64,000 nt of DNA from Paenibacillus sp. J31TS4 (GCF_018403265.1 NZ_BOSI01000001.1:744001-808000), one strand, 5' to 3'; shown: positions 50,355 to 59,541, numbered from the stretch's first letter. Numbers and translations: made by a program. Notes: generated by a model from the sequence alone, not told the origin.

Positions 50355-51547
50355 CGGTGCTGACCCTCTTCCTTGGCAGCCGCTCCACTGGAATCCGGCG
50401 GGAAGCCGGGACACGGCCGTCCCAGCACACGGCTGTAGATTTGCTCGTACTCACGACGGATACGGTCTCCGCCGAACCTCTCGCGGGCCCGCACGAGACA
50501 GGCTTCGCGCATCGCTTCGTGCAGCGTGTCGTCCTCCAGCAGGCGCAAGGCAGCGTCGGCCATGCCCTCCGTATCTCCGATTGGCCGCAAATAGCCGGTC
50601 TCCCCGTCTGCGACAAGCTCGGGAATGCCGCCCGCATCGGAACCGACCGTCGGCACTCCGCAGGCCATCGCCTCGAGCGCCACCAGGCCGAAGCTTTCCT
50701 TCTCGGAGGGCAGAAGGAGGACGTCGGCGAGCGAAATCACTTCGGCGACATCGGCCTGCTTGCCCCAGATCACCACCTGGTCGGAGAGTCCGAGCTCGCG
50801 CACCTTGTTGATCGCTTTGTTCAGCTCGGGCCCCTCTCCGACCAGAAGAAGACGGGCTTTCCGCTTCTGCTGGACGCGGGCGAAGATATCGATGACGTCC
50901 ATTACGCGCTTCACCGGACGGAAGTTCGAAATGTGGAGCAGCAGCTTTTCGTCGTCGCCGGCAATCTCCCGCCTGCGGGCCGTCACGTCGCGCGGATAAT
51001 AGACACGGGCATCGACGAAGTTGTAGGTCAGCTCGATGGGACGCTCGATCGCAAGCGTCTGCCTCGTCTCGGCGATCAAATCCTCCGATACCGCCGTCAC
51101 CGCATCGCTGCCTTGAATCGCGAACTGGATCAAGTCGCGCAGCGACCCGTCCCGGCCCAGCACTGTGATATCGGTGCCGTGCAGCGTCGTCACGATTTTG
51201 AGATGCTCGCCTACCATCTGCTTGGCCAAGAGCGCGCATACCGCATGCGGGATGGCGTAATGAACGTGCAGAAGATCCAGCTTTTCCCGCTTCGCTACCT
51301 GAGCAAGCTTGCTAGCCAGCGATAGATCGTACGGAGGGTAGCGGAAGACATAGTAATCGCTAACCTCCACCTCATGATAAAAAATGTTCTTATCAAAGCT
51401 CCCGAGCCGGAAGGGCAGGCTGTTCGTAATGAAGTGCACCTCGTGCCCCTGTTCAGCCAGCAGCTTGCCCAGCTCGGTTGCTACCACGCCGGAGCCCCCG
51501 AGCGTAGGGTAACAAGTAATCCCGATCTTAAGCCGGTCTTTGCCCAT
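50351..51547 (-). CDS. bshA: N-acetyl-alpha-D-glucosaminyl L-malate synthase
   Basis: 398 residues, GT4 glycosyltransferase that makes GlcNAc-malate, the first bacillithiol step. Family marks are IGITCYPTLGGSGVVATELG, VHYAIPHAVCALLAKQM, LHGTDITVLG, LHISNFRPVKRVMDVIDIFA and ESFGLVALEAMACGVPTVGS with the nucleotide-sugar Glu residues. About 20 extra C-terminal residues compared with B. subtilis. bshB1 lies 36 bases upstream; its own stop overlaps cca. Confidence 0.97.
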   Translation of the reverse strand: MGKDRLKIGITCYPTLGGSGVVATELGKLLAEQGHEVHFITNSLPFRLGSFDKNIFYHEVEVSDYYVFRYPPYDLSLASKLAQVAKREKLDLLHVHYAIPHAVCALLAKQMVGEHLKIVTTLHGTDITVLGRDGSLRDLIQFAIQGSDAVTAVSEDLIAETRQTLAIERPIELTYNFVDARVYYPRDVTARRREIAGDDEKLLLHISNFRPVKRVMDVIDIFARVQQKRKARLLLVGEGPELNKAINKVRELGLSDQVVIWGKQADVAEVISLADVLLLPSEKESFGLVALEAMACGVPTVGSDAGGIPELVADGETGYLRPIGDTEGMADAALRLLEDDTLHEAMREACLVRARERFGGDRIRREYEQIYSRVLGRPCPGFPPDSSGAAAKEEGQHR

Positions 51548-51583
51548 CTGCTTCCTCCTTGCTGCGGCTAGAGAGCCGCCGGT

Positions 51584-52282
51584 CTATTCCGAACGGGCGA
51601 AGACATCCACTAGATGAGGCAGCTGGGTCACGAAGCCCTCCGCATACCGGATCAGCCGCCTCTGTCCCAGAACACGGTCACGAGCGGCCACGTTGTCGAG
51701 ATAGCCCTGATTGAGAGGGGTCTTCACGCCCGTGCCGCCTGCTACGAATTGGGAGCCGTACGCCCGTAGCGTCTCCATCTTGGTCTCGTATACATCGGTG
51801 ACGTCAACCATCAGGTCCGGCTCTGCCGTATCGTTAATGAAATAAAAAACCAGATCCTCCACCTGAACGGGCGGAGAGTCGGGCAGGTACTGCTTCAGCT
51901 TGGCGTTGAACACGGCTTCGCGAACCATCTTGCTGCACTGTACATGGTCCGGATGCCGATCCTCCCAATAGGGAGCAAAAACCAGGCGGGGCCGGTAACG
52001 CCGGATCGCCCGGACGATGGGGTCGATGTGGACTCGGTCCATCGTCAGACCGCGGTCTGGAAGACCGAGATTGCTTCTGTCCGCCAGTCCGAGGAGACGG
52101 GCCGCCTCCTGCGCTTCCCGTCTTCGCGATTCCACCGTTCCGTTCGAGGACATTTCCGCGTTGGTCAGGTCACAGATGCCAACCTTGAGCCCTCGCCGGG
52201 TATGCTTGACGATCGTCCCGCCCATTCCGATCTCCGCATCGTCAGGATGCGCGCCGAAGACAAGAATATCGAGCGCCGTCAT
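51584..52282 (-). CDS. bshB1: Bacillithiol biosynthesis deacetylase BshB1
   Basis: 232 residues, LmbE-like zinc hydrolase that deacetylates GlcNAc-malate. Zinc motif [15 protein letters not shown] near residue 10 and the third ligand in [21 protein letters not shown] is conserved. Start overlaps the mgsA stop (ATGA). The third gene, bshC, which adds cysteine, is not in this window. Confidence 0.96.
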   Translation of the reverse strand: MTALDILVFGAHPDDAEIGMGGTIVKHTRRGLKVGICDLTNAEMSSNGTVESRRREAQEAARLLGLADRSNLGLPDRGLTMDRVHIDPIVRAIRRYRPRLVFAPYWEDRHPDHVQCSKMVREAVFNAKLKQYLPDSPPVQVEDLVFYFINDTAEPDLMVDVTDVYETKMETLRAYGSQFVAGGTGVKTPLNQGYLDNVAARDRVLGQRRLIRYAEGFVTQLPHLVDVFARSE

Positions 52283-52704
52283 TTGGCATCTCCCGGCTTG
52301 TACTTATGGACAAGCTCTCTCCAGGCGAAATCCCCACGGTCCACCGCCTTCACCAGCAGCTCGGCGGAAGCGACGTTCGTCGCGACCGGCACGCCCTGGA
52401 CGTCGCACAAGCGCAGAAGCGCCGTAATGTCAGGTTCGTGCGGCTGGGCCATGAGCGGATCCCGCAGAAAAATGAGCAGATCCAGCACATTCGTAGCGAC
52501 GAGCGCCCCGATCTGCTGATCGCCGCCAAGCGGACCCGACATGAATCGCTCCACTTGAAGGCCTGTCGCATCCATAATTTTCAGCCCGGTTGTTCCGGTC
52601 GCGTACAGCTGATGCTTGGCGAATACATGCTTGTAGGCGATGGCGAAATTCACCATCTCGTCTTTTTTGCGGTCATGAGCGATCAGTGCGATTTGCAAAC
52701 TCAC
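52279..52704 (-). CDS. mgsA: Methylglyoxal synthase
   Basis: 141 residues; converts dihydroxyacetone phosphate to methylglyoxal and phosphate. Visible are [30 protein letters not shown] with the phosphate site, [15 protein letters not shown] with the catalytic Asp, and [17 protein letters not shown] start at 52704 has AAGGGA upstream. It overlaps bshB1; the pairing makes sense because bacillithiol helps detoxify methylglyoxal. Confidence 0.97.
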   Translation of the reverse strand: MSLQIALIAHDRKKDEMVNFAIAYKHVFAKHQLYATGTTGLKIMDATGLQVERFMSGPLGGDQQIGALVATNVLDLLIFLRDPLMAQPHEPDITALLRLCDVQGVPVATNVASAELLVKAVDRGDFAWRELVHKYKPGDAK

Positions 52705-52771
52705 TGCCTGTCCCTTCTTTCCTTGTCAGAATCCTGCTGCCCGCGTATGCGTATGTGCGTCTAAGCGCGCG

Positions 52772-53575
52772 CTAGTCAAGAAAATGCTCGAAGCCGTATA
52801 CCATGCCGGTCGTCTGCATGACCTTTTTCACGGACAAATTCACACCCGGCATGTACCCGGCACGGTCGTAGGAATCGTGACGGATTTTGAGCGTCTGTCC
52901 ATACCCGCCGAAAATGACCTCCTGCTGCGCAAAAACGCCTGGCAGACGCACGCTGTGAATGCGGAATCCTTCGTAGTATCCGCCGCGGCTGCCTTCGATC
53001 GTTTCCTTCTCGTTCGGATTGCCCTGCCGCAGCTCCTGGCGGTTCGCAGCGATCATCTCCGCCGTCTTGACCGACGTGCCCGACGGGGCGTCCAGCTTCT
53101 GGTCTCCATGATATTCAATGATTTCCACATGCGGCATATAGCTTGCAGCCTGCGCTGCGAATTTCATCATCAGAATCGCGCCGATCGAGAAATTGGGGGC
53201 GATCAGCCCGCCGATACCGGCTTCCCGGCATCGTCTGTCCAGGTCCTCGATCTGCTCGGGCGTGAAGCCGGTCGTTCCGACGACCGGCCGGACGCCATGG
53301 CGAATCGCGAGCTCGGTATTCGCCATCACGGAGTGCGGCGTCGTGAAGTCAACGAGAACGTCCGGCTTGCTCTCTACGAGCGCGAGCTCCAGGTCCGTCG
53401 TAAGGGGAACTCCGCAGGTCTCCTTGCCCACCATGCTACCTGCATCCATGCCGCTGGTGGAATGCGCGACTGCGGCTGCCAGACGAAGCTCCGGGTCCTC
53501 AAGGACCATCTTGACGACCTCGCGTCCCATCCTGCCGCTTGCGCCTGCTACTGCTACTTTTATTGGTTCCGACAT
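52772..53575 (-). CDS. dapB: 4-hydroxy-tetrahydrodipicolinate reductase
   Basis: 267 residues, as in B. subtilis; reduces HTPA in lysine and diaminopimelate synthesis. NAD(P) motif VAVAGASGRMGREVVKM, DFTTPHSVMAN, GTTGFTPEQ, APNFSIGAILMMKFA, and the catalytic EYHGDQKLDAPSGTSVKTAE with His and Lys. The ATG at 53575 has AAAGGA 8 bases upstream; the ATG three codons earlier is almost on that site. First gene of the dapB-mgsA-bshB1-bshA-cca-birA series. Confidence 0.97.
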   Translation of the reverse strand: MSEPIKVAVAGASGRMGREVVKMVLEDPELRLAAAVAHSTSGMDAGSMVGKETCGVPLTTDLELALVESKPDVLVDFTTPHSVMANTELAIRHGVRPVVGTTGFTPEQIEDLDRRCREAGIGGLIAPNFSIGAILMMKFAAQAASYMPHVEIIEYHGDQKLDAPSGTSVKTAEMIAANRQELRQGNPNEKETIEGSRGGYYEGFRIHSVRLPGVFAQQEVIFGGYGQTLKIRHDSYDRAGYMPGVNLSVKKVMQTTGMVYGFEHFLD

Positions 53576-53617
53576 GTGATTCATCCTTTCGTTGCTGTTG
53601 GTAAAAAGGAAGGATGG

Positions 53618-54121
53618 TCAGCGTCCGATACGGAACGCCTTCCATAGCCGGACAGCGTCAGGATGCCGCGGATCGAGCCGAAGGGCTTCCCGGATCGTGC
53701 GCTGGGCCTCTTCTGTCTGCCCGTTCTCCTTATAGGCTAGGCCGAGGAGCACGTAGCCGTCGACAAAGAGCGGGTCAAGCTCCAGCGCTCTCTTAAGCGC
53801 CGGGATCGCACGCCGTTCTGCATCTCCCGTTTCTATCGCCTCTTTGGCTTCCTGCGCGAGCACACGCGCCGTGATCCTGGCCAGATGGAGACGATAGGTC
53901 TCGTTATCCGGATCCAGGCGGCACGCGGACTCGGCCTGCCCCCTGGCCGGCTCCAGCCGTCCGCTTCTCGCAAGCGTAATGGACAGCCGGTACCGGTAAT
54001 CCGCGTTGTTGGGATCGGCCTTCAGCGCGGCTTCGAACCAGGCGACAGCCCGTTCGTAATCCCCGTCCAAGATGGCCTCGTAGGCTTTTTGGACCGCTTC
54101 CTGTCCGCCGCTCTCCTTCAT
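53618..54121 (-). CDS. TPR-repeat protein
   Basis: 167 residues made mostly of tetratricopeptide units: YEAILDGDYERAVAWFEAAL, ADYRYRLSITLARSGRLEPA, then a charged spacer and VDGYVLLGLAYKENGQTEEA (residues about 10-160). No signal peptide or membrane segment, so a cytoplasmic scaffold is likely. It lies between the MazG-type gene and dapB, 42 bases upstream of dapB, in a position that has no counterpart in the B. subtilis order. AAGGGA precedes the start. Confidence 0.86.
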   Translation of the reverse strand: MKESGGQEAVQKAYEAILDGDYERAVAWFEAALKADPNNADYRYRLSITLARSGRLEPARGQAESACRLDPDNETYRLHLARITARVLAQEAKEAIETGDAERRAIPALKRALELDPLFVDGYVLLGLAYKENGQTEEAQRTIREALRLDPRHPDAVRLWKAFRIGR

Positions 54122-54162
54122 CGCTTCCCATCCCTTCCGGCTAGAGATGGTACAGCATATGT

Positions 54163-54507
54163 CTATTCCGTCTGTTCGGTGTTATCGATTCTTGTCCACC
54201 GGTCGGCGTCGCGGGTTTGGAACTTGTTCATGACAGCGTCATGTGCGGCCGTCAGATCGATGTTCATCGAATTGGCGAAGCAGATGAGAATGAACAGCAA
54301 ATCGCCGAGTTCATTCTCGATGGAGTTCTCCTCTTCGGTCGGCTTTTTGGGCTTCTCCCCGAATTGGTGATTCACTTCCCGCGCCAGCTCCCCCACCTCC
54401 TCGGAGAGACGGGCCAGCATCGAGAGAGGACTGAAGTAACCTTCCTTGAACTGAGATATGTATTGATCGACTTCCCGTTGCATGTCCTGCAAAGTCTTGT
54501 CCGCCAT
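54163..54507 (-). CDS. ypjD: MazG-type nucleotide pyrophosphohydrolase (YpjD)
   Basis: 114 residues, all-alpha NTP pyrophosphatase. The metal-binding helices are visible: LSEEVGELAREVNHQF (E-x-x-E) and ENELGDLLFILICFANSMN (E-x-x-D). Such proteins hydrolyse non-canonical or excess dNTPs. Its place upstream of dapB matches B. subtilis ypjD. A GGAGG site precedes the ATG. The substrate is not established by sequence. Confidence 0.93.
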   Translation of the reverse strand: MADKTLQDMQREVDQYISQFKEGYFSPLSMLARLSEEVGELAREVNHQFGEKPKKPTEEENSIENELGDLLFILICFANSMNIDLTAAHDAVMNKFQTRDADRWTRIDNTEQTE

Positions 54508-54713
54508 GGGCGAAACCTCCTTCCGTTCGCGCGGGTTGCGCTTCCTGCTGCCAGCTAGAATCCATGTTACCCGATCGCCAAACGGAAAACAAATGCTTTT
54601 TGCGGCTCAAACGGGAAAGCGGGTATACTGAGAAGGAACCGATCCTGACTAATTATTCCATACCGCGCACCTCGCCCGGACGAGGCGTCCTGCGCTTCTA
54701 CGGAGGAGTGTTC

Positions 54714-55580
54714 ATGATGAAGAAACCGTCCGCCGATCTCATTCGCAGTCTGCTTCTCACCCTTGCGGGAACGGCCATCTATGCGTTCGCTCTTCAATAT
54801 TTTGTCATCCCCAACGAGCTGATGGAGGGCGGGCTTACAGGGGTGGCACTTTTGGCCAAATATGCCGCCAACATTCCTCCCTCTTTGACGACGCTCGTGC
54901 TAAACATTCCGTTGTTCGTGCTCGGCTACAGGGTTTTTGGCAAGCAGGCGATGGCCTTCACGATCCTCGGCACCCTTTCCCTCTCCTTATTCCTGTGGGT
55001 CATGGAGACGATCCTTGAGCTCGGGTGGATATCGCCCTTCCGGGGACACGATTACTTCCTCGTGACGCTGTACGCCGGGGTATCGCTCGGAACCGGCCTC
55101 GGTCTCGTCTTCCGCGGCGGAGCGACGACGGGCGGCGTCGATATTCTGGCCCGTTATCTCAATAAAAAGAGAGGGATGAGCATGGGCCAGGTCATCCTCT
55201 CGATCGACGTGCTGGTGATCGGATCTTCCCTTTTCTATATCTCGCAGGAAAAAGTGCTGTACACGATGGTCGTCGTGTTCATCGCCTCCCGGCTGATCGA
55301 TTACATAACGGAAGGGGCTTACGCGGCCAAATCCTTCACGATCGTCACCGCACAACACCACACGCTGGCCGAAGCGATCACGAACGAAATGGAGCGCGGC
55401 GTCACCATTCTGACGGGCAGGGGCGCTTACTCCAAGGAAGAAAAGGATGTGCTCTACTGCGTCGTCGCCCGCGCAGAGGTCAGGAGGCTGACGGCCTTCA
55501 TCAAGGCGGCCGACCCTTCCGCCTTCATCATCATTTCCGATGTTCACGACGTTCTTGGGGAAGGCTTCAAGACCGACTAA
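54714..55580 (+). CDS. ypjC: YitT family membrane protein (YpjC-like)
   Basis: About 288 residues. Five hydrophobic segments in the first 190 residues (IRSLLLTLAGTAIYAFALQY; TTLVLNIPLFVLGYRVF; and others), with the family signatures ALQYFVIPNELMEGGLTGVA and RGGATTGGVDILARYL. The C-terminal cytoplasmic DUF2179 domain (ITNEMERGVTILTGRGAYSK ... IISDVHDVLGEGF) covers about 210-285. The start has GGAGG 7 bases upstream; earlier in-frame codons lack a site. It is the only rightward gene of this block and sits between ypjD and ypjB, as YpjC does in Bacillus. Transport function unknown. Confidence 0.88.
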   Translation: MMKKPSADLIRSLLLTLAGTAIYAFALQYFVIPNELMEGGLTGVALLAKYAANIPPSLTTLVLNIPLFVLGYRVFGKQAMAFTILGTLSLSLFLWVMETILELGWISPFRGHDYFLVTLYAGVSLGTGLGLVFRGGATTGGVDILARYLNKKRGMSMGQVILSIDVLVIGSSLFYISQEKVLYTMVVVFIASRLIDYITEGAYAAKSFTIVTAQHHTLAEAITNEMERGVTILTGRGAYSKEEKDVLYCVVARAEVRRLTAFIKAADPSAFIIISDVHDVLGEGFKTD

Positions 55581-55597
55581 TCGCCTGCCGAGACGAG

Positions 55598-55640
55598 CAA
55601 GCTCCCTAACGGAACGTCCGCCGGGAGCTTGTTTGCTTTG
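55598..55640 (+). terminator. Intrinsic terminator after the YitT gene
   Basis: CAAGCTCCC and GGGAGCTTG pair around a 16-base loop, followed by TTTGCTTTG on the plus strand. It ends the YitT transcript just before the convergent ypjB stop at 55642. Confidence 0.75.
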
Positions 55641-55641
55641 C

Positions 55642-56511
55642 TTACAGGCCGCCCTTGTTGCGAGGGACGCGAGCGATGCTTTTGTCCGAATGAAACATCT
55701 TCCAGGCGACGAAGCTCAGCACGGCTATGATGAAGCTTCCCATGAACAGCGTCCAGAGGATGGGCGTGTCGCCTCCCTGGACAGGCAAATACGCGGTTTT
55801 GTCCCGCTGCCGGTGAAAAATCTCGCGGAACTCCTGCTCCAGAGCCGCCGCTGTCTTCTGGATGTCTTCGTAATTCGTAGGTGCTGGCTTAAGCAGCTTG
55901 TTCAAATGGGTGAACAAGGAATCAAGCTTTTCCACATCCGCCGGCTCCCGGCTGACATAGAGAGAGGGCCGGATCATCCGGTACTTTTGTTCAGCCGACG
56001 CCGCCGCCGCGATCGCCTCTCTTTCCAGCTTTTGCGCCGCCGCCGATTTGAGCTGTCGGAGTGCTTCCATCTGGCCTCCTTCGAATTGGAGCCACATCGG
56101 GGACTGCTTATGCGTCAGCGCATCCGTGATGAGCCGCAGCTTGACGGCCGCTACCCCCGCGTCCTCTCCGGAGAACCGGACTGCCTGGAAGACGCGCTTG
56201 CTCTCCTCAACCGTATCCGTCAGCGCCTTCATGCCCTCCAGTGTCGTCAAGCCCGTATAGGAGATACCGGTCACTTGTTCCTCCAACCGGTCAAGCGTCT
56301 GCTTGGCCGCTTCTATGTCGCCTGCAGCCGTTGCCTGGTACAGCTCTTCCGCTGTTCCGCCAAGCCGCTCCAGTTTTGTCCATTCCGCCGAATCCTGTCC
56401 GGCCGTCTCGCGCCGAATCGGATCGTTCTCCATCGTCCCGCATCCCGCCAGGAATGCGACGATCAGGACTGCAACCAGTCCACCCAGCAGGCCGTGCCTT
56501 GTCACCAACAT
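55642..56511 (-). CDS. ypjB: Sporulation-associated membrane protein YpjB
   Basis: 289 residues. An N-terminal signal or anchor (about 8-24, LLGGLVAVLIVAFLAGCG, with a lipobox-like LAGC) is followed by a long helical region rich in Ala, Glu and Gln (about 40-235), then a C-terminal transmembrane segment (LWTLFMGSFIIAVLSFVAWK) and a short basic tail. Topology and its place between qcrC-ypjA and ypjC/ypjD match B. subtilis YpjB, annotated as a sporulation protein. The AGGAGGG ribosome site is 7 bases before the ATG but lies inside a perfect hairpin, so translation may be controlled. Confidence 0.85.
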   Translation of the reverse strand: MLVTRHGLLGGLVAVLIVAFLAGCGTMENDPIRRETAGQDSAEWTKLERLGGTAEELYQATAAGDIEAAKQTLDRLEEQVTGISYTGLTTLEGMKALTDTVEESKRVFQAVRFSGEDAGVAAVKLRLITDALTHKQSPMWLQFEGGQMEALRQLKSAAAQKLEREAIAAAASAEQKYRMIRPSLYVSREPADVEKLDSLFTHLNKLLKPAPTNYEDIQKTAAALEQEFREIFHRQRDKTAYLPVQGGDTPILWTLFMGSFIIAVLSFVAWKMFHSDKSIARVPRNKGGL

Positions 56512-56551
56512 GGGACATCCCTCCTACCAACATGGTATGGAGGGATGTCCC
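56512..56551 (-). promoter_or_regulatory. Hairpin hiding the ypjB ribosome-binding site
   Basis: A 13-bp perfect stem, GGGACATCCCTCC with GGAGGGATGTCCC, continues inward through TACCA/TGGTA with one bulge. The ypjB AGGAGGG at 56519-56525 lies entirely in the arm next to the start codon. A 10-base direct repeat, CCATGTTGGT on the minus strand, occurs both at the hairpin tip (56526-56535) and at the start codon (56504-56513). Confidence 0.65.
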
Positions 56552-56554
56552 ACT

Positions 56555-57235
56555 TTAGAACCGATTTGAGGGTCTGTGCGTAGCCGTCTTTTTCTGTGCC
56601 GCTTTCCCGTATGTGACAACCAGAATCAGCAGACTGATGACGCTGAGTGTCCAGGTGAACGCTTCGATCGTTCCCAGATCGTCCCACAGCACCCGCGACA
56701 GATACGGATAGATCTCTTCCCGGTAATCGAAATAATCGCTTGCGAACAGCCAGATGGCCGATACACCGATTCCGGTCCACGTCAACCGGAAGAAGCCGAC
56801 GTAAAGCAGTGCTTCGACCGCCATGCCGACATGCGAGGTCATCAGCATGTAGTCCTGCCAGACGAACGGGACGCCATGCGCATTCTCAGCGAGGATCATC
56901 GTCACCGCCCAGACGCCGTATTTGAACGAGGCGGCTACCGCCAACGCTTCCCAGATGCTCCGGAGTCTGGATTGTTGACGGGTGCCTCCCCGCTTGACGG
57001 CATCCCGAAGCAGATACCCGACCGCGATCGTAAAAAACAAACTGGCTGTTGGACTGTCGGGCACGAGAATTGTCAGCCAGATCGGCTTGGTTGCTACCGT
57101 GTCCTCCAGCTGCCCTGCATACCAGTAATAACCGTAGATGGTCCCGACCAAGTTGATCCAGAACAAGCTCCACAAAGCAAATGGAGCCTGCAGCAAGGAA
57201 CGGATCCACCACCATGCATTGCCGTTTGCCTTCAC
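56555..57235 (-). CDS. ypjA: YpjA-like integral membrane protein (DUF1405)
   Basis: About 226 residues with six or so hydrophobic segments (LLQAPFALWSLFWINLVGTI; LTILVPDSPTASLFFTIAVG; LMTSHVGMAVEALLYVGFFR; WTLSVISLLILVVTYG). DUF1405 family, function unknown, conserved next to qcrABC in Bacillales. I place the start at a GTG (57235) because AGGAGG lies 9 bases before it; a longer frame to 57280 overlaps the qcrC terminator. It lies 43 bases upstream of ypjB. Confidence 0.85.
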   Translation of the reverse strand: MKANGNAWWWIRSLLQAPFALWSLFWINLVGTIYGYYWYAGQLEDTVATKPIWLTILVPDSPTASLFFTIAVGYLLRDAVKRGGTRQQSRLRSIWEALAVAASFKYGVWAVTMILAENAHGVPFVWQDYMLMTSHVGMAVEALLYVGFFRLTWTGIGVSAIWLFASDYFDYREEIYPYLSRVLWDDLGTIEAFTWTLSVISLLILVVTYGKAAQKKTATHRPSNRF

Positions 57236-57278
57236 GCCATTTTGCCTCCTCATTTCCATTAGCAAGCCCGAAAGCTCC

Positions 57279-57316
57279 AAAAAAAAGCCCGACCACTCGG
57301 TCGAGGGTCAGGCTTT
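57279..57316 (-). terminator. Intrinsic terminator after qcrC
   Basis: On the minus strand AAGCCTGACC and GGTCGGGCTT form a 10-bp stem (one G-T pair) followed by eight or more T, starting 8 bases after the qcrC stop. Confidence 0.9.
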
Positions 57317-57323
57317 CGTTTCG

Positions 57324-58214
57324 TTATTGGGCTTTTTTCTGCTTCGCCAGCCAATCGGCCAGCTTATCCAGATCGGCATCTGACAGGCCTTGAGCCTTGC
57401 TTGCATCATACTGACCAGGCGGCATCGAGCCGACCCCGTTCTTCATGATAGCCAGCAGACCGGCTTTGTCATGCTTGTCGCCCACTCCGCGCAGTGCCGG
57501 AATCTTCGCGGCTGCCTGCCCTTTCAGGTCAGCACCGTGACAGGAGACGCAAGTCGACTTCTGGTAGATCTGCGCTGCTGGATCGGATTCGTCCACAATC
57601 GCAGCCACCTGAGTCGTCTTGCCTGCCGACGGAGCCGGCTGCCCGGACTTCTTCGCGGCCTGGCGTTCTTCCTCGGCCTTGATATGCTCCGGAATTGTTC
57701 CGGTCGCTTCCAGCTCCTTGGTGTAGTGATGCCAGGAGAAGACCGTCAGATAAATGACAGAAATCAAGGACAGGAACATCAGAGCAGATGCAATCGGACG
57801 ACGGTAGAACCGTCTTTCCTTACCGGTGTCCAGGAACGGCGCGAGGAGCAGGCCCCCGAACAGAAGACCCGGGAAGACCAGCGTTCCGATGACGACGTAC
57901 TGATCGGACGCGTAAGGATACTTGAGCAGCTGGTACATGAACAGGAAGTACCAGTCCGGCATTGGAATAAACGAAGTATTCGTCGGATCGGCCGGATAGC
58001 CGAGTGGTGCAGGATCGGACATGACGAGAACCAGAACCCCGACCAGGGCGACGACCGCTACCATCCATTCTTTCAAGAGGAAGTTCGGGATGAATACTTC
58101 GGATTTGCCCGGATATGCGGCGTAGTCATAGGCAACAGGCTTGTTCGATCGCTTGATGACGCGCGAGTCGCCGACGTAGACTATTTTTTCGTTGGACTTG
58201 GGACCGTGGGCCAC
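57324..58214 (-). CDS. qcrC: Menaquinol:cytochrome c reductase, cytochrome b/c subunit
   Basis: 296 residues. The N-terminal half is the subunit-IV-like membrane part (about three to four segments) with the quinol-site motif MPDWYFLFMYQLLKY near residue 90. A Lys/Ala-rich linker leads to a C-terminal cytochrome c domain with the heme motif CVSCH near residue 232 and the axial Met in GSMPPG. This b/c fusion is typical of the Bacillales qcr complex, which moves electrons from menaquinol to cytochrome c. GTG start with GGAGGGGG upstream. Confidence 0.97.
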   Translation of the reverse strand: MAHGPKSNEKIVYVGDSRVIKRSNKPVAYDYAAYPGKSEVFIPNFLLKEWMVAVVALVGVLVLVMSDPAPLGYPADPTNTSFIPMPDWYFLFMYQLLKYPYASDQYVVIGTLVFPGLLFGGLLLAPFLDTGKERRFYRRPIASALMFLSLISVIYLTVFSWHHYTKELEATGTIPEHIKAEEERQAAKKSGQPAPSAGKTTQVAAIVDESDPAAQIYQKSTCVSCHGADLKGQAAAKIPALRGVGDKHDKAGLLAIMKNGVGSMPPGQYDASKAQGLSDADLDKLADWLAKQKKAQ

Positions 58215-58232
58215 GTTTTCCCCCTCCTTCTC

Positions 58233-58904
58233 TTATAGCGGACCTGCAATTCCCTGCTTCCGGATCATGTAGAAGTGTCCACCCAGCAATGCCAGGAGAA
58301 CCGCAGGGAGAAAGAATACGTGTAGAGCAAAGAATCTTGTCAAGGTCTGGGCGCCGACAATATCGCCGCCTTGCAGGAAGGTCTGTATATACCCGCCTAA
58401 GTAAGGCACCGAAGCGGCAATCTTGATGCCGACCTGGGTAGCAAAGTAGGCTTTGTTATCCCAAGGGAGCAGGTACCCGGTGAATCCAAGGCCCAGCATG
58501 ACGAAGAAAATCAACATACCCACTACCCAGTTCATCTCGCGGGGTGCCTTGTAAGAGCCCGTGAAGAAAACTCTGAGCGTATGTAGGAACATCATGACGA
58601 TTACCAAGCTAGCACCCCAGTGGTGCATCCCCCGTACGATTACCCCGAACGCGACTTTGTGCTGGAGGTAGTCGACGCTCTTATACGCGTTGATAATATC
58701 CGGTACGTAGTACATAGTCAGGAACATTCCGGATAAAATCTGGATCAGCGTAATGAAGAATGTCAAGCCGCCGAAGCAGTACACAAAAGCGGAAAAGTGG
58801 TGAGCCGGGTTAACGTGCTCGGGAACCTCGTGGTCCGCGACGTCCCTCCACATTGGGGTAATGTCAAGGCGTTCGTCTATCCAGTTGTAAACACCTTTCA
58901 TCAT
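58233..58904 (-). CDS. qcrB: Menaquinol:cytochrome c reductase, cytochrome b6 subunit
   Basis: 223 residues, b6-type length with four membrane segments. Heme ligand histidines lie in VRGMHHWGASLVIVMMFLHT and in the later helix (TRFFALHVFFLPAVL). YCFGGLTFFITLIQILSGMF is the first membrane helix. GGAGG lies 11 bases before ATG 58904, followed immediately by a second ATG. It is 16 bases after qcrA and 18 before qcrC. Confidence 0.97.
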   Translation of the reverse strand: MMKGVYNWIDERLDITPMWRDVADHEVPEHVNPAHHFSAFVYCFGGLTFFITLIQILSGMFLTMYYVPDIINAYKSVDYLQHKVAFGVIVRGMHHWGASLVIVMMFLHTLRVFFTGSYKAPREMNWVVGMLIFFVMLGLGFTGYLLPWDNKAYFATQVGIKIAASVPYLGGYIQTFLQGGDIVGAQTLTRFFALHVFFLPAVLLALLGGHFYMIRKQGIAGPL

Positions 58905-58920
58905 TGTAGAGCACGCCTCC

Positions 58921-59463
58921 TTATTTCACAATCGAATTCGCATGCAGTTCACCCAAGTAGACGAAACCGTTCTCGATCTTTACGTCATACTCGTCAAGCG
59001 GCGCAGGCGCTACAGCCAGGTTCTTGCCTTCCTTGGTGTAGTGGGCGCCGTGGCACGGACAGAAATACTGATCCTTGTAAGATGGGTTATTGTTCCAGTT
59101 AACGGTGCAACCCAGGTGCTTACAGGTTGGGTTCAGCGCGAAAATCTTCCCGCTGCTGTCCTTGGCAATCCACGCTTCCAGCTCCGGATCGCTCTCGTAC
59201 CAGCCATCGACCTGATGAACCTGGAATTTGAAGGACTTCGGCTCAGCCGTAATCTTGCTCTCCTCCACGACCTTTACCCAGTCGGAAGCGCTCTTAGGCT
59301 GGAGAACCGGATCAACGGCAAACCGCACCATAGGAACGATGACACCGGCAGCCAAAAAACCAGTGGTTCCGCCGAGCGTGTACGCCAGGAACTGGCGGCG
59401 CGACATCTCCCGCTTAGCGCCGGGCTTCCGTTCGGAATGCGAATGGCTTGTGTTCTCGCTCAT
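58921..59463 (-). CDS. qcrA: Menaquinol:cytochrome c reductase, Rieske iron-sulfur subunit
   Basis: 180 residues. A twin-arginine signal (REMSRRQFLAYTLGG, residues about 20-34) followed by a hydrophobic anchor suggests Tat export with the anchor kept. The Rieske 2Fe-2S motifs are CKHLGC and CPCHGAHY near residues 113 and 133. First gene of qcrABC, with its own sigma-A-type promoter. Confidence 0.97.
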   Translation of the reverse strand: MSENTSHSHSERKPGAKREMSRRQFLAYTLGGTTGFLAAGVIVPMVRFAVDPVLQPKSASDWVKVVEESKITAEPKSFKFQVHQVDGWYESDPELEAWIAKDSSGKIFALNPTCKHLGCTVNWNNNPSYKDQYFCPCHGAHYTKEGKNLAVAPAPLDEYDVKIENGFVYLGELHANSIVK

Positions 59464-59541
59464 GTACTTGTTCTACCCCCTTTAACCATATATGTCACGT
59501 CGCATTCGACAAGGCATTACATAATATTCTAGGACATAACT

